DNA of 64,000 nucleotides from Acanthococcus lagerstroemiae (GCA_031841125.1 CM063109.1:22539321-22603320), one strand, 5' to 3'; shown: positions 33,859 to 46,600, numbered from the stretch's first letter. Numbers and translations are program-made. Notes: a model not told the origin generated them from the sequence alone.

Positions 33859-34798
33859 CGAGGGTCATTTCAGAAGTAAGGTCCCACTGTCTGCGAAAGA
33901 GTCAAAACAAAACCGAAACATTTCAGACAAAAAGAGTTTATTCGCGAGGAAATTTGCTATTTTTCTGCATAATGCCCCGCAAGATCCAAATATTTGTTGA
34001 ATCAGTACACAAGTTTTTCAATTCTAGAAGAATAACATGCGCCATCCAATTTTTGGAAAACTGTCTCGATTGCGTAGCACAGTTCACTTTTCGCAAAGTG
34101 CTGACCCCCGAGCTCGCGTTTCAACCCTGGAAACAAATGGAAATCTGAAGCGGCCAAATCTGGCGAGGAAAGGATATGCACAAAAACGTTTCACTTCAGA
34201 TCTTTGAGGAAAGACTGCATGAGTTAGGATCTATGAGCCGGTGCATTGTCTTAAAACCACGCTTGTAGCTGCAAAGATTGAGGGCGTTTGTTTTTAATTG
34301 CAGACTGGGGCCGAGGCCGAGATAACATGTCGCCATCGCGTAATGAATACCAGAAGTAGTGAATTACTTTTTTTTTTTTTTTTTTTTTTTTTGCAATAGA
34401 GTAACACACATAACCGGCGCGTCGTTAGTGAGAACATCTTATGGGGGGGGGGGATTTGCTCTTCATCGTGCGTGTCTACTGGTCCTTTGTTAAAGCGTTC
34501 TTTATCACTGCCGTACACCCCTGACAATGTACGAAAAATTTCCGCACTGGGCACGTCTTCAGCGTTTACAAAAAAATCATTACAACGCGAATTCCGCATC
34601 ATGAAAATGGGACGGACTATACACGTCCTCGCATTCATCATTCTACTCGATTTTACACAATTATACGGTACGAGCGTTACCTGCAGATTATTCAGTCTGT
34701 TCGCAGAAGCTTAAATAACGTTGTCATTCTCAGTCGACTCAGTGTTACCACTTTCCCGGCGTTTTATAGGCAGTGTGACCTTACTTCTGAAACGACGA
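33859..34798 (-). mobile_element. Deleted mariner-type element with inverted ends
   Basis: Terminal inverted repeats contain TTTCAGAAGTAAGGTC (left end at 33859, right end at 34798), each next to a TA dinucleotide as expected for mariner. On the minus strand the N-terminal part carries VPSAEIFRTLSGVYG (helix-turn-helix region, about 34550). After a poly-T tract follow DNAPAHRS (second catalytic Asp), SSPDLAASDFHLFP (third Asp) and GLKRELGGQHFAKSE down to about 34070. Stops, a T-run of about 24 bases and a large central deletion make it non-functional. Confidence 0.8.
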
Positions 34799-35060
34799 TA
34801 TGCTAAATGGTACCTTTGTATCAAAGAATGCATGGTACTTTCCGTATTATGTTGCTAGTATCTCGACTAAATTGAGACATAGGTTTCGATGTTCCGACCC
34901 ATGTTTCTCTGTCTGTTCATTGCTCAATCCCTAGACATAATTTGTTCGTGGAGGCGTCTGCATGGACGCAGATTTCTAGACGGAAAAATTAAGTCTGTAT
35001 GCTCGTATAGTTTTTATATACCTAACATGTGCATTTCATAGAACATATCTGTATACTTAC

Positions 35061-35225
35061 TTCGTTTAGCCGACATCGCTTGCAAAAAGGCAGATATGAT
35101 GCCACACTGCGCGTCCCTTCGACAGTACAAAAGATCCCGCCTTTTCAGCTGTCTGATTAACTGGCTTCCGACATGGGATATGTTGTACTCCAAAGCCTCT
35201 TTTAGAGTTCGCAACTCAACAACAG
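35061..35225 (-). CDS. TBC1D30: TBC1D30-like RabGAP, second coding exon seen
   Basis: A 165-nt exon with acceptor TTTTACAATTGCAG and donor CGAA|GTAAGT. In phase with the first exon it reads VVELRTLKEALEYN, SHVGSQLIRQLKRRD, LLYCRRDAQCGIISAFLQAM and SAKR. This matches the conserved coiled segment of TBC1D30 that precedes the TBC domain (pattern ELK..L...I...S..L.R.LK..D......C.I..A.LQA.S.KR). It starts by completing the one base left by exon 1 and ends again in phase 1. TBC1D30 proteins are GTPase activators for Rab-family GTPases (Rab8 in vertebrates). The following exons with the TBC domain should lie at lower coordinates but were not found. Confidence 0.8.
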
Positions 35226-35710
35226 CTGCAATTGTAAAACACGAACACGATAATTTTGTGTATCCGGAAAACCAGAAAACTGTAATTTAACGAGGCTAAA
35301 TGTTAAGTATGCATGTTTAACGTCAAATTACTCGTAAAGCTGAAATCCTATGAAATGGGCGAGTGAAAAGCTTCGCTTCTCAGTTTGCATGCGGGAGTAG
35401 ATTTGGTTCATCAATGCGCTTCATTCTCTATAAACGCGCTCGTATTTCATTTCCGGCCAACTAAAAGCATATGGGTATTCACCATCCTTTGTGCCGAAAG
35501 CTATATTCGTACATAGTACATGGCACAACTGATGAACGTGAATTTTGTCATACAAATATGAAATTTGGTATGTTTGTACTGAAAGACGTCAGGATCAATT
35601 TTGAGACTGAAGCCCACCCATTAAACCCTCCTGGTTACACAACATTGGAAAAGAGAAAATAAAATCGAAATTCAACCTGTAACTAGCAAACTATCCTAGT
35701 ATGGTCTAGA

Positions 35711-36136
35711 CAGCGTTTGTCAACCGGTGTGCCGCGGCACACTGGTGTGCCGTGAGCCCCCTCGAAGTGTGCCGCGAAATTAATCGCAATTCTACTTCCT
35801 TTTTCCACCTCCTACCTCTGTGACCAGGGCTTTTCAGCTCTAACAAATATAAAAAGTAAAATGCGGGAGCGCCTTCAGTCAGTCGAAAATGAATTGCGCG
35901 TTTGTTTATCGAAAACTAGGCCGCGTATTACAGAATTATGTATGAAATCTCAGGCTCAAATTTCGCATTAGAAGATTTTCTGTTCAGTACAGATTTCTCT
36001 TGATTTAAATTTTTAGATTTAGAATATTTTAAAGAATTTTGAATATATATTTTTGACTTTTGTGGTGCCGCAATGAATTTATGGGTCCAAAATGTTAGGC
36101 CCGCAGCCCTCAAAAAGAGGTTTTGAAAAAACACTG
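35711..36136. mobile_element. hAT-type MITE (GTGTGCCGCGGCACAC family)
   Basis: Starts CAGCGTTTGTCAACCGGTGT followed by the palindrome GTGCCGCGGCAC, and ends GGTTTTGAAAAAACACTG. This start (CAG.G.TT..CAACCGGTGTGCCGCGG) is typical of widespread hAT MITEs. Flanks GGTCTAGA and GTCTTTAG are only weakly alike. Confidence 0.7.
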
Positions 36137-36398
36137 GTCTTTAGCGAAATTTAGTGGTAAAATCATTAGATTAATATTATGCTTTATATTAACAATTGCT
36201 CAATATGTTGATTAAATGTTAAGTATCAATTGTATTTTCAGTGAATTCTGTCCTCTCCCCCAACATGTCACAGTTTTTAACAAAGGGTCAAACTGATGCC
36301 AAAAAATGAATTCAACGACCCTGAAAACTAATATCTGATGTATGTATATGCAAGAGATGGCTCAAGGTACGTAACCTATTCTTCAGTAGAGTATATAG

Positions 36399-36480
36399 GC
36401 AATTCATCCTGACCACATGCAGATATATTTACCTGCTCGTACATTTGAAGGGGCAGCAAAGATACAGACATTTGAAGAAA
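36399..36480 (+). repeat. Tc1-like terminal fragment, family B
   Basis: AATTCATCCTGACCACATGC, then TATTTACCTGCTCGTACATT and TGAAGGGGCAGCAAAGATAC; same block order as 9071-9190. A further inverted copy lies at 37305-37380. Confidence 0.4.
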
Positions 36481-36489
36481 TTATGTACA

Positions 36490-37450
36490 GCATTAATGGA
36501 ACATTTTCTTTTCTCAGCATTGCTAGTAGGTAGACCGATGGAACTTTTTGATAAATAGAAGACAGTTGTGGTAACTATTAAAAGATATCACAATTTGGGA
36601 TTTGGACGTGAAAAATGTTCATATTTTTCCAATTCTTCATAGTCGTTTGGACCCAGTTCCTTCATCCCCCCCCCCCTCCTCCAGAAAATTCTCGACCTCA
36701 CTCCTGCTTATTTTGGTTTTTTATTTTGAAAATGTACGTAAATGCAATTATGATTTTCAAATTCTTTTTGTTTCCAACATTCCAGTATGTAAAGATATCA
36801 GATAGTACCTGGACTGTAACCGAGGCAGACAAAGAGATGTGCATTCTAGCCACTTCGTTTCCTCCAATTAAAAGTTCTTACTAGTACTAAAGAAATTATG
36901 ATTTAAAACCAAGACATACAAAAAAAAACGGTTACATTATTTTTTTTATTCCAATTTTGGAAGCAATATACTCTTATTGCATTTATTTAAATTTTCGAAT
37001 TAGAAAACTAAAAACAAGTAGAAATGTGTCCGAGGAATATTCTTAAAGAATATGGAAGAGAAAATCTATCACCGCGAAAAAAATCGCTGGAACCAGAGAA
37101 CAATAATGGAACATTAAAGAATTGTGAAAATTTTAGTACTTAGTTTTCAACTAAAATCGTTTTTTTTTTGTTTTTTTTTTGAACACACTTGTTTCCTGTC
37201 CTTTATTCTTGCCGAAAACTTCCACCAATCTATCTATTAGCAATGCTGAGTAAAAAAAAATGTCATAAATGCTGTACATACAAACTTCCTTGAATGTCCG
37301 TATTCTTGCTCCTTCAAATATAAGAGCAAACAAACATACCTACACTTTGTCAGAATGCGTTGCCTGCTGACCCGATTGCAGAGAAGTCACGTACTTGAAA
37401 ACATGATCTGAAAATGTTCGTACGAACAAATTATATTAATATATTTTATT
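36490..37450. other. No gene; AT-rich with an inverted family-B fragment
   Basis: Short frames at 36602-36884 overlap and are low-complexity. 37305-37380 is an inverted family-B repeat. Otherwise nothing recognised. Confidence 0.4.
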
Positions 37451-37458
37451 AATACTAC

Positions 37459-37623
37459 CGGTGGCGTAGCTAGGGGTTTCCCAAAGAGGGGGCACAATAA
37501 GATTTTCAAAGAAGAAGAAGAAGTCGAAAATTGAGGTATTTTTTAAAAGTCGCCGATATTGGAGGACTATGTCAAAATATAGGGGGGCACATGCCTCCCG
37601 TGCCCCCCGACGCTATGCCACTG
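37459..37623. mobile_element. Short hAT-type MITE with perfect TSD
   Basis: 165 bp from CGGTGGCGTAGCTAGG to CGACGCTATGCCACTG, flanked by a perfect 8-bp duplication AATACTAC (37451-37458 and 37624-37631). The interior (AGTCGAAAATTGAGGTATTT, GTCGCCGATATTGGAGGA) is a shortened version of the MITEs at 25046 and 53252. Confidence 0.9.
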
Positions 37624-37639
37624 AATACTACAATTTTTT

Positions 37640-39006
37640 GAATTATTCTCAGAATTAATATAATAAATTTCAATTTTATATACGTATTTTATGTGAACCA
37701 ATCATAAAAATACGAGAATTGTATTTTCGTGAATCTTCTTTCTCGCCTTCCTTCTCCGATGCCGCATGAAAACATACTATTTCATATACATACTGTGTTT
37801 CTCAGAAATTTTATCCTCACCCAACCCTCGATACCACATTTTCAAACTTATAGTCGGATTCGTTTGGAAAGTAAATTCAATGTTCTTCAAAAGCTTGTAG
37901 TAAGTAAGTGAATGTCATTAACGTATTGTCCATATGAATGCTCATCAAGTTAAACTATCAAAATACTTTCTAAAGCAAAGAGGGAAAAAACATAAATTTA
38001 TGTATGTGAAATCAAAGGGGTTGGAGTAGTGGGAAACATTTCTAGGAATGGGTAAGTAACACAGTAGGGAAAGGGGTCGGCTTTCATAAGACTCGGTGAC
38101 CCTGAAAAAATTTCAAAAACTCTACATTTTTGCCCATTAGGCCTATGTTAACGTACGTATATGGCAATAAATAGGGCTATTTTCAAACCCTTTCCTCTTT
38201 ATGCCATTCTCAAGGTACAAGTTGATATGAAAACATAACCAAAGACTTTATTGGTGGAGAATTTAAAGAGCTTCAATTTGTGTACACATTTACCATTTTA
38301 CGTTCTACTTTATATTGGACTAGTAGCAAGCGAGACACTCCGATTTTGACCTTTTTGACCCCCATCCCTCACTTTTAATAGTTGTATAATTTGGGGGGTT
38401 CTGACGAGTGAGCTTTAATCTTGAAATTATCCCGTATATCTGTCACCACCTACCACAGATATACAGCAGAAAATCTAGATGCGTAACACGCCATTTACAC
38501 AGTGTTATAACAACTATCCAAATGGTTGCATAACATCTCCTGCGCGTGTAGGCAGAAGGTTACAATGCATATGTTGCGTTGATCGTAAGGTTAGAGAATA
38601 TTTCTCTTTAAAAATGTTTTTCCTCTTTAAAGGTACTTTATCCGAGTAAAATAATGAAGTTCGTAAGTATAAGCGTTATAACTGTTGATAGGTGGGGAAG
38701 TTTATGTATATTATGTATACTGGATTGTGGTAATCAGGGCTGGATAGAGTCTTAACAAGCTTACCGGGAAAATATAGCCCTGGTACACCGCCTCACAGAT
38801 TTTTTCGGGTGGGCCTACCGACCTACCAAGTACCAACCCACCAAGAATTTTCCTGGTCTTCCCTATGGCCAATCTGACCCTCGTGGTAATACGAAAAACA
38901 AAATCTTCTAAATCATGAAATTAAACCAAAAGGATTACTTGGACCCGCCTGTTTTATTTTTGACCAAAAAAGTTCTACGTTTTACCAATTGCTTAATTAC
39001 ACAAAC
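37640..39006. other. No gene; contains a dispersed repeat
   Basis: 37985-38250 repeats the 33390-33790 sequence. A CGAGACACTCCGATTTTGAC stretch near 38332 may be a transposon end. No coding evidence. Confidence 0.4.
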
Positions 39007-39108
39007 ACCAGACTCAGCGGCGGATTAAGGCACAGGCATCACAAGCACGTGCTTGTGTCCGCGCGCCAATTTTTTGAATTAAAAAAAAACTAAGTCGTAA
39101 ATTAATTA

Positions 39109-40025
39109 GGGTTAGTGATTCCAAGATGACACGGGTTCCAAGATGACCAATCGTGAACATCTCGTCCGTTATTAGCACTATTTAGGTGAAACTTATACTG
39201 CAGACATGTGGCAACATAACACTCATTTTAATGTACGAACGAAATAATTATCAGAAAACAATCTCATGATATCACCAAAAACATGTTTTTGAATGCCAAA
39301 AGTAAAAATTTTTAAGTCCGTCTTTTTATTTATTTATTGAGAAACTCATTTTTTAAACTGGTAAATAATTGTCGAATATGTTATACAACTATAAGTTCTG
39401 CATTGAATGACGTTGAATTCCATAATTTTTTTTGGTCACGGCAAATACCACATTAAACATGAAAAAAACGTTGGTTCCAAGATGACACGTATTAATTTTC
39501 ATATTTTTTTGTACAAATGGGTACAGGATATTAACGAAAAACAACCCGAGGTCAATTTGATACAAAAAAGATATGAAAAAGGCAGTAAATTTAGTTTTTG
39601 AAAAGAATTACTCGTATAGAGCTGCTTGTAAAGAATTTGATTCTAGGAAGTACGAAAAGGCAGGAAAGGGCCTTGACAATTAACGTTGATCTTTCCCATT
39701 ATAATATATATTGATATATCTATTATATTATATTTTAATGAATAAATAATTTTGACAGTTTGCCACGTTTTTCTAGTCGTGTGTCATCTTGGAGCAGGCT
39801 TCATGTCATCTTACACCCCCGGGGTTCCAAGATGATGTAGCTGATCACTGCAAGTATTTGTTACCATATCTTTAGTTAAAAAAGTCATAGACCATTCGTT
39901 ATTGGCTCATTTTAATCCTTTAATATACATCTTTTTTTGATAAAAATTTCAAGATGTTTGAAAAAAAAACTTGATCAGATATACCCAAAAATAAGTTTAC
40001 TGTGTCATCTTGGAACCACTAACCC
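39109..40025. mobile_element. Nested TA-flanked DNA element
   Basis: Inside the hAT element, inverted ends GGGTTAGTGATTCCAAGATG and its near-perfect partner (CATCTTGGAACCACTAACCC) are both next to TA. The core GGTTCCAAGATGACAC also recurs internally near 39131, 39472 and 39820, and inverted near 39785. The small frame at 39407-39601 has no recognised motif. TA borders fit Tc1/mariner-type MITEs; the family is not recognised. Confidence 0.75.
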
Positions 40026-40044
40026 TATCAGTTTATAATAATAA

Positions 40045-41102
40045 CTTTGAGTTCGGCTTCGTCGCTGAAGTCTTCTGGAAAACTTCCGGTGAGAATTTTT
40101 GTTGTTTTCAAAATATTTTATTTTTCCATTCCCGCGAGATTTGACAAAAAATATAATTTTTCTCCAAATTCTACGTCGGCTTCTTGTCGGGTTTTCAGGT
40201 CGGACAGTAAAGAATCAATAATTGATTAAAATACCGATATTTTGAGCTTTAATTTTTCATCACCTTCTGGTTCATTGTCTCGTGTTTCGTCAACTCGTAA
40301 TTTTCGAGTCACTTCTCGTCGATTTATTCAAAAACACATTCTGACAAACAAATATCATTAGCTTTTTCTTCAAATTTTTCGAATTCATTTCGAGTTTCCT
40401 CTACTAAATTAATTAGAGTATCGTAATACCGAAATACTTGAATAATATTTAGATCAACAGCTTGTAAAGATGTGCTAACTTGGATAAACTTTTCAAGTAT
40501 AAATCCCCAAAAGCCAATTAGAAATACTGTTTCATATTTTTTTATTTGTTTTTCGAGACCAGTAGCTTTATTCTTGACATCCGATTTCAACATTTCATTA
40601 TTCTCAACAACAGTTAAACATTGAAAAACTGCGTTCCAGGACTTTTATAGGCATTCGTATGCGTCACTTCTCTAGAAGACCATCTCGTCTGTGACAATGT
40701 TTTTAATGGTTTGGCTTTGGACTTCGAATTCTTTTCTCCTTCTTTCATTTGGCTGACATGGACCTGGCAATTTTGTAATTCTTTCCAGCGTTCGGTAGAT
40801 CGTGTGGAGAAATTATATACTTCTTGTACAAAATCAAAAAAAGCGATAGCCTGTGAACAACATTTAGCTGCTGCTTCATCAATCAGATTCAATGGAGTGC
40901 TGCACATGAATTGAAGTAGGCAAAAGGACTAGTTCCTCGATTTCCTTTTTCTTCATTCGAATTTTTCTCATCAGGGTCATAACCGTTTTGAAAAAGACTT
41001 TGTAGGCCATTTGTACTTACCAGCCATATTTTTTACGTTGTCGTAGGATTGCATGTTGCTAGCCTTATGTCCCACATTTTTCATAAAAGTAAGGAAACGC
41101 TC
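40045..41102 (-). pseudogene. hAT transposase, middle part (inverted segment)
   Basis: Minus-strand pieces run in N-to-C order from 41102 down: ERFLTFMKNVGHKAS, QSYDNVKNMAGKYKG (the hAT GQ.YDNA..M.GKY.G block), LNLIDEAAAKCCSQAIAFF, VYNFSTRSTERWKELQ, LSQTRWSSRE, then VSTSLQAVDLNIIQVF and FEEKANDICLSE, and finally GSFPEDFSDEAEL near 40045. This is a ZMYM/TTF-type hAT transposase. Frameshifts and stops occur, including a small deletion between KAS and QSYDN. The segment is inverted relative to the C-terminal part at 41103-41690. Confidence 0.85.
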
Positions 41103-41690
41103 ATTACTGTCCCACCTGAAAACCCGACCAGAGAACCCTACGTAGCATTTGGAGAAAAAATTTCTTTTTTATTAAATCGCGCTGGAATGGAAGAAGAAAA
41201 TATTTTGAAAACAACAAAAATTCTCACAGAAAGTTTTCCAGAAGACTTCAGCGACGAAGCCGAACTCAAAGATGAGCTAAAACAGTTTGTTGCTTATATA
41301 AATAAAGAAGATAAAAAAATTGAAATACCGAAGAACGCTACAATTCAACAATAATTCTATAAGTGGTTTATCAACTTGATTTAAATTCAGTTTACCCAAT
41401 CATCGACATCATTTTTAAAATTCGTACTGCTTTCGCTTCGCGAAAGCAGTTTTTTAAAATATGTTTGTGTACCCCAGCAACAAACTGTTCAACGGAAAGG
41501 ACTTTTTCTGTACTGAAGAGAATAAAAGATTATTTGAGAAATAAAACTGAGCAGGACAGATTGCAGGCCTTAGCAGTCCTGTGTATCGAATCGGAAATTG
41601 TATTTTCCCTTGATTATGATTTGATAATTAATAAATTTGCGGAATGTAAAAGCGCGAAAAAAATTGTAGTGTAAGAATAGGCTTACTAAT
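41103..41690 (+). pseudogene. hAT transposase, C-terminal part
   Basis: Plus-strand frames 41049-41354 and 41363-41674. The first ends SFPEDFSDEAELKDELKQFV; the second has TNCSTERTFSVLKRIKDYL, the hAT C-terminal dimerisation signature (A..ERSFS.LK.IK.YLR), then LQALAVLCIESE. 41103-41275 repeats, in opposite orientation, 40045-40215 at roughly 80% identity by eye. The same protein segment is therefore present twice, head to head around about 41102. Confidence 0.85.
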
Positions 41691-41915
41691 ACTTATAGTT
41701 GTAGACTGTATGAGTATTAAGTATACTACTTGTAGAACTAATAAGGATTTTTATAAATGGAAATTATTTAATAAACATTTTCTTACTCTGACCAAATTTT
41801 TATACTCCGATTTATTCTAGGTGGAAGGGGAAGGAGGTCTTCATTTATACGGTGGGGTAAAAAAATTATGTATGCCTATGTCCGCGCGCAAGCTAAGTCC
41901 GCCACTGACCAGACT

Positions 41916-42332
41916 GCTTGACCAGCAACCGTTGAAAGTAGAACATCCTGTGTAGTGACCTCTTACTGAGACCTAAATATAAAATTTGTGAGAAAAGACG
42001 GGACTTGAAGACTGAAAAAAGCTATCATTTTACAGGCACATTCATGAATAATGTTCTCATACGTTTTCGATCCAGTAAATGTAGTTAGGAAGTAGTGATA
42101 GTCAGTTTCTGCAGATCGTTAATTAATAGATCGGATATCGATTATTAAGTTTTAATAAGGAGAGATGCGAAGTGCCCGCTCTGAATTCGTATTTTTGAAT
42201 ATTCTATGTAACGAATGGCTGATGATTTCATGTCACTTTTGTTTTTGCTAGGTAAAATGTTAATAATGGTGACCACTTTCTTGTTTTTATTTCCGCCTAA
42301 TTCTTTGCTGAATTCCATAATTCTGTATTATA
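41916..42332. other. No gene seen
   Basis: Short intronic stretch between the hAT element and the first LINE; nothing recognised. Confidence 0.4.
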
Positions 42333-43660
42333 ATGTTTCTTCTACTGAGAGGTGTGAAAAGTAGTAATATCATCATTGTCCATCGATTCAACATTTCAGT
42401 GTTTGATTATTCCTCAGTCATGTTTAATGGCCGGTGTCTCGTGATAACGGGGCAAAATTCAAGAATTCTAGATCAGGGGAAAACGAAAAGAAGGGATACG
42501 GGGCTAAATTTAAATGTATTTACTTTTAACTGTCACAGTATAGCTAGCACAGAAAGGCTCTTTGAATTTGAAAAATCTTGGGAGGGGATCGAATTTGATA
42601 TTGTGGGCATTGCAGAAACTAGAATTTTGGGCAAAAAATTAATGGAGCGAAAAAATAGGAATTATTTATTTTATAGCGGACAAACAAAGGGTCATCGTGG
42701 CATAGGATTTTACATTCATAATAAATGGACCAGTAAAGTCAAACAAGTCAGGAGTATATCAGATAGGATTGGTTTCGTAAAACTGGAAATCAGTAAGAAA
42801 ACTAACCTCCTCCTTGTACAGGTTTATGCCCCCACCATGCAGGCAGACGGTATCAACTGGAGAATTTTATAATCAATTAACACAAGTGGTCAATAAAGAA
42901 AAGGAGTATTACACTTTAGTGATTGGCGACTTTAATGCGAAACTAGGAAGGGAAGACGCAAAGGCAAATTTTACCTGTCTGAGGCAATTTCGCTCAAGTG
43001 AAAATTCAAATCCAAATGGGGAAATTTTGATCAATTTTGCTACAAAAGAAAATTTAAAAATTATGAACACATTTTTAAAAAAGAGGGAAAAAGATAAATG
43101 AACTTGGTTATCTCAGACAATAAAACAAAAAATGAAATTGATTATTGCCTGATCAATGACAAAAAAATTGTGAAGGATATTAAGGTAGTAAAGAATTTGG
43201 GTTTCTCATCAGACCATCGGCCACTAAAAATTCAATTGGTGATTCTAGAAAGATCATTAGTAAAAAACTCTTTTGGTAAAAAATCTTCAAAATACAAAAA
43301 CATTCCGGACAATAAAATTTTCGAGGCAAAACAAGAATTAAAAATCAAGCTAAAAAATTGGAAAACTCAGGACAATAGTATTCAAGATCGATACGATGGT
43401 CAAATAAAAATTTTAACAGAAACAATTAAAAAGTTTGAAACAGTTATCTAAAAAAATCAATTCGATAGAGCCTTGTCATCAGAAACCTTTAAAATTTGTG
43501 AAAAAAGGAACAATATTAGACAAAAATAGGTAATAAAACGCTAAGGCAGAAAATAGAACTAAGTGAATGTAGAAAATTGGCGCGGAAAATGATCAGAAGT
43601 GATGTAAAAAAAGAATTTAGGGTTTTTTCGGAAATTTTAGAGGATTCAGGTTCTACTAAA
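42333..43660 (+). pseudogene. RTE-type LINE, endonuclease part
   Basis: Three successive frames (42333-42872, 42814-43101, 43098-43451) give an AP-like endonuclease. NVFTFNCHSI has the N-terminal Asn, then GIAETR (catalytic Glu), RGIGFYIHNK, LLVQVYAPT, VIGDFNAKLG (Asp-Asn), IDYCLIN and SDHRPLKIQ (Asp-His). The key residues are present, but two frameshifts break the ORF. A degraded linker (FDRALSSETFKICEKRNN) continues to about 43660, where a second LINE begins. No reverse transcriptase of this copy is seen. Confidence 0.85.
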
Positions 43661-43669
43661 CAAGCTAAG

Positions 43670-46600
43670 AATCCCCCCTCAGGTAAGTCCGGTCAGCGGA
43701 GGGGGGTACGACCAAAACCCCTCAGCCTTAACCACCCAAACCCATAAAATAAACGAAACCAACCCCACCCATACATCTCCCCCCCTAAAGCAACAGATCC
43801 CAAAAACAAACACAAATGATAAAATAAATGAAAATCAAAAAACAAACAAAAATACTTTAGATCTAAATATCGGAACAATGAACGTTAGAACACTCATGGC
43901 ACCAGAAAATCTAAAATCTTTGGAAGAGGCAATAGGGGAGGCCGGGTTAGACATACTGGGGATATCGGGAGTTAAGAAGAAAACAAGAAAAGATTTATCA
44001 AACAAAAAATAAAAACACCTTCTTTCACACTGATAGCCACCAAGGTCAAAGGGGGGGGGGGGTTCCTAATAAACCCAAAACTCAAAAATAATATCTTAGA
44101 AATGAGAGGAATGTCGGATAGGATAGCAATACTAAAACTAGAAATCCAAAAGAAAATATTGGTGCTGATCCAGGTCTACGCCCCCACTTGCTCGTCCTTG
44201 GAGGAGGAAATAGATGAATTTTACGAACTGTTAGGGCAAACCTACCACGAAATGGAACAAAAAAAGGCAGAAATAATAATTTTGGGAGATTTAAATAGCC
44301 AAATAGGTAGAAGTAATGTGGAAGAAAGACACATACTAGGCAAATATAATTACGGTAAGCGAAATAGCAAGGGGGGAAAACTAATCAAATTCTGCCAAGA
44401 ATTTGACCTAAAAATCATCAATGGTTTTTTCAAGAAAAAAAGAAGATGGACCTAGATCAGCCCAAACCAAGAATACAGGAATCAAATCGACTTCGTCCTT
44501 ACACCTAGAAAAAATAAAAACATAATAAACTATGAGGTAGCAAAAAAATTTTAATTTGTCTCCGATCATAGGCTTATAAGTATCAGGCTAAGGTTGCCTA
44601 AATCATACCCTTACAAAAAAACCGAAACAAAAAGCTTAGCTATAAACAATATAGAAAGCTTTCGAGAAAACGTAACCACAGCCCTGAAAACATTAGAAAA
44701 AATGAAATGGCAAAGCATAGAAGATCAATATTCTGCTCTCCGTTAGGCTATAATAGAAAGCTCACAAGAAAGCAAAAAAGATAGTCAAGCACAAAACGAA
44801 AGTATAAAAAAGCAAAAAGAAATCTTAGATAGCTTATGAGAGATAAGGAGAAGACTTCTTAACAAGAAAAATAAAAGCAACAAGGATAAGGTAGAGCTAA
44901 ATATGGTCTCAAAAAAGATAAAAAGTATTCAAAGAGAGAAAGAAGAGAGGTGGAAAACAGAACTGATTAACAATGCTTTGGAAAACACAAAAAATATGAA
45001 AAAATTAAATCGAAATCTAGCATTAGGCTCCCAACTAACAACATATCTTATAAATAAAAAGGTAATAAAGTGTATGATCGGAGACAAATAAACAAAATAA
45101 CCACCGAATTTTACAAAGATCTCTATTCGTCAAAAGAAAAAACAAGACCAGCTAACACGACCAGCCCAATAAACGGCGTAAACGAAAATGAACCACCCTT
45201 TCTGTTGTCTGAAACAGAATACGTTGTAAAAAATCTGAAAAAAAATAAAACACCAGGTAACGACGGTATCCAAAATGAACACATAATATACGGCGGGGAG
45301 GAAATGATAAAAGTACTAACATCGCTCTTCAATAAAATCTTGCTAACGGGTAAAGTACCCAAAAACTGGAAATTAGGGGATATCATCCTCCCTTTTAAAA
45401 AGGGCGATCGCCATCAAATTAGAAATTACAGACCTATCAGCCTATCTCCTACGATCTCAAAAATCTTTACAAAATCAATAGAAATGAGGCTAAGAAACTT
45501 TCTGGAACCCTTCCAACCTCCAAATCAAGCCGGATTTAGAAAAAAATACTCAACCCGGGACCATCTTCATACCTTAAACCAAATATTAGAAAAATCACAA
45601 GAATATGGAAGACATACATATAGCATTTATAGATTACAACAAGGCTTTTGATTCGCTAGAACATCGATATATGCGACAAACGCTTGAATCTCAGGGGCTC
45701 CAAAACAATTAATAAACGTAGTTGAAGAAATATATTCAGATTCACAAAGCCGAATTATAATAGATACAATTAGGGAGTACTTCAATATAAACAGAGGAGT
45801 AAGGCAGGGTGACCCCCTATCCCCCCTCCTATTTATCGCGGCTTTAGAAGAAGTCTTTAAAAAATTAAACTGGGAGGGAAAGGGACTAACGATTAACGGT
45901 GCGAAAATTTCAAATTTAAGATTTGCGGACGATATCGCATTAATAACAGAATCAACAGGCGAGCTCGAGGAAATGATAAACGATCTAAACAAACACGGAA
46001 GGAAGGCAGGTCTTACAATAAATCTTAATAAATCCAAAATAATATCAACAGCCACCAACCTCCCAAAAATTAAGATTGAAAACAAAGAAATGGAACTCGT
46101 ATCGGAAATAATACGAGTATATTTGGGACAAACAATCTCTCTCGAAAATAAAATGGAGAAAGAAATTAATAGAAGAGTTACTTTGGCATGGAAAAAATTT
46201 TGGTCCCTAAAAAACATTTTTAAAGGAAAATTCAAAAATGCATACAAAAGTGAGATATTCAACATGTGTGTAGCTCCAGTCCTAACGTACGGCTCACCCA
46301 CCTGGACCCTAAACAAAAAATTGGAAAAAAATCATACAAACCACTCAAAATTCAATGATGAGATCCATTCTAAAAATTAAAAGAAAAGACCGCATAAGTA
46401 TCAAAAATATAACTAAGAAACTGCCTGAAATAAAAAATTGTTTACAGACAATTAGAAATCTAAAATGGTCGTGGGCGGGTCATGTAGCGAGAACACCTAC
46501 AAATAAATGGACGTATAGAGCAACATTATGGTCCCTACGCCACAAAAGCCGCAAACGTGGCAAACAGAGAACTAGGTGGAGGGATGAAGGCGACCAATTC

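Larger units (their letters stand above)
39015..41907. mobile_element. 2.9-kb hAT transposon, rearranged
   Basis: Ends are CAGCGGCGGATTAAGGCACA and GCTAAGTCCGCCACTG, inverted partners (CAG.GGCGGA.TTA), with GTCCGCGCGC near both ends. A perfect 8-bp duplication ACCAGACT flanks it (39007-39014 and 41908-41915), so the borders are firm. It contains hAT transposase pieces in opposite orientations, an inverted repeat of about 170 bp and a nested TA-flanked element. The N-terminal DNA-binding part of the transposase is missing, so the element is not autonomous. Confidence 0.9.

Noticed and set aside
34294..34641. 115-codon minus-strand frame with a poly-lysine run
   Set aside because: It is the decayed N-terminal part of the mariner element read through a poly-T tract, not a separate gene.
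45627..46316. 229-codon minus-strand frame
   Set aside because: Antisense shadow of the RTE reverse transcriptase on the plus strand, which has the clear motifs.
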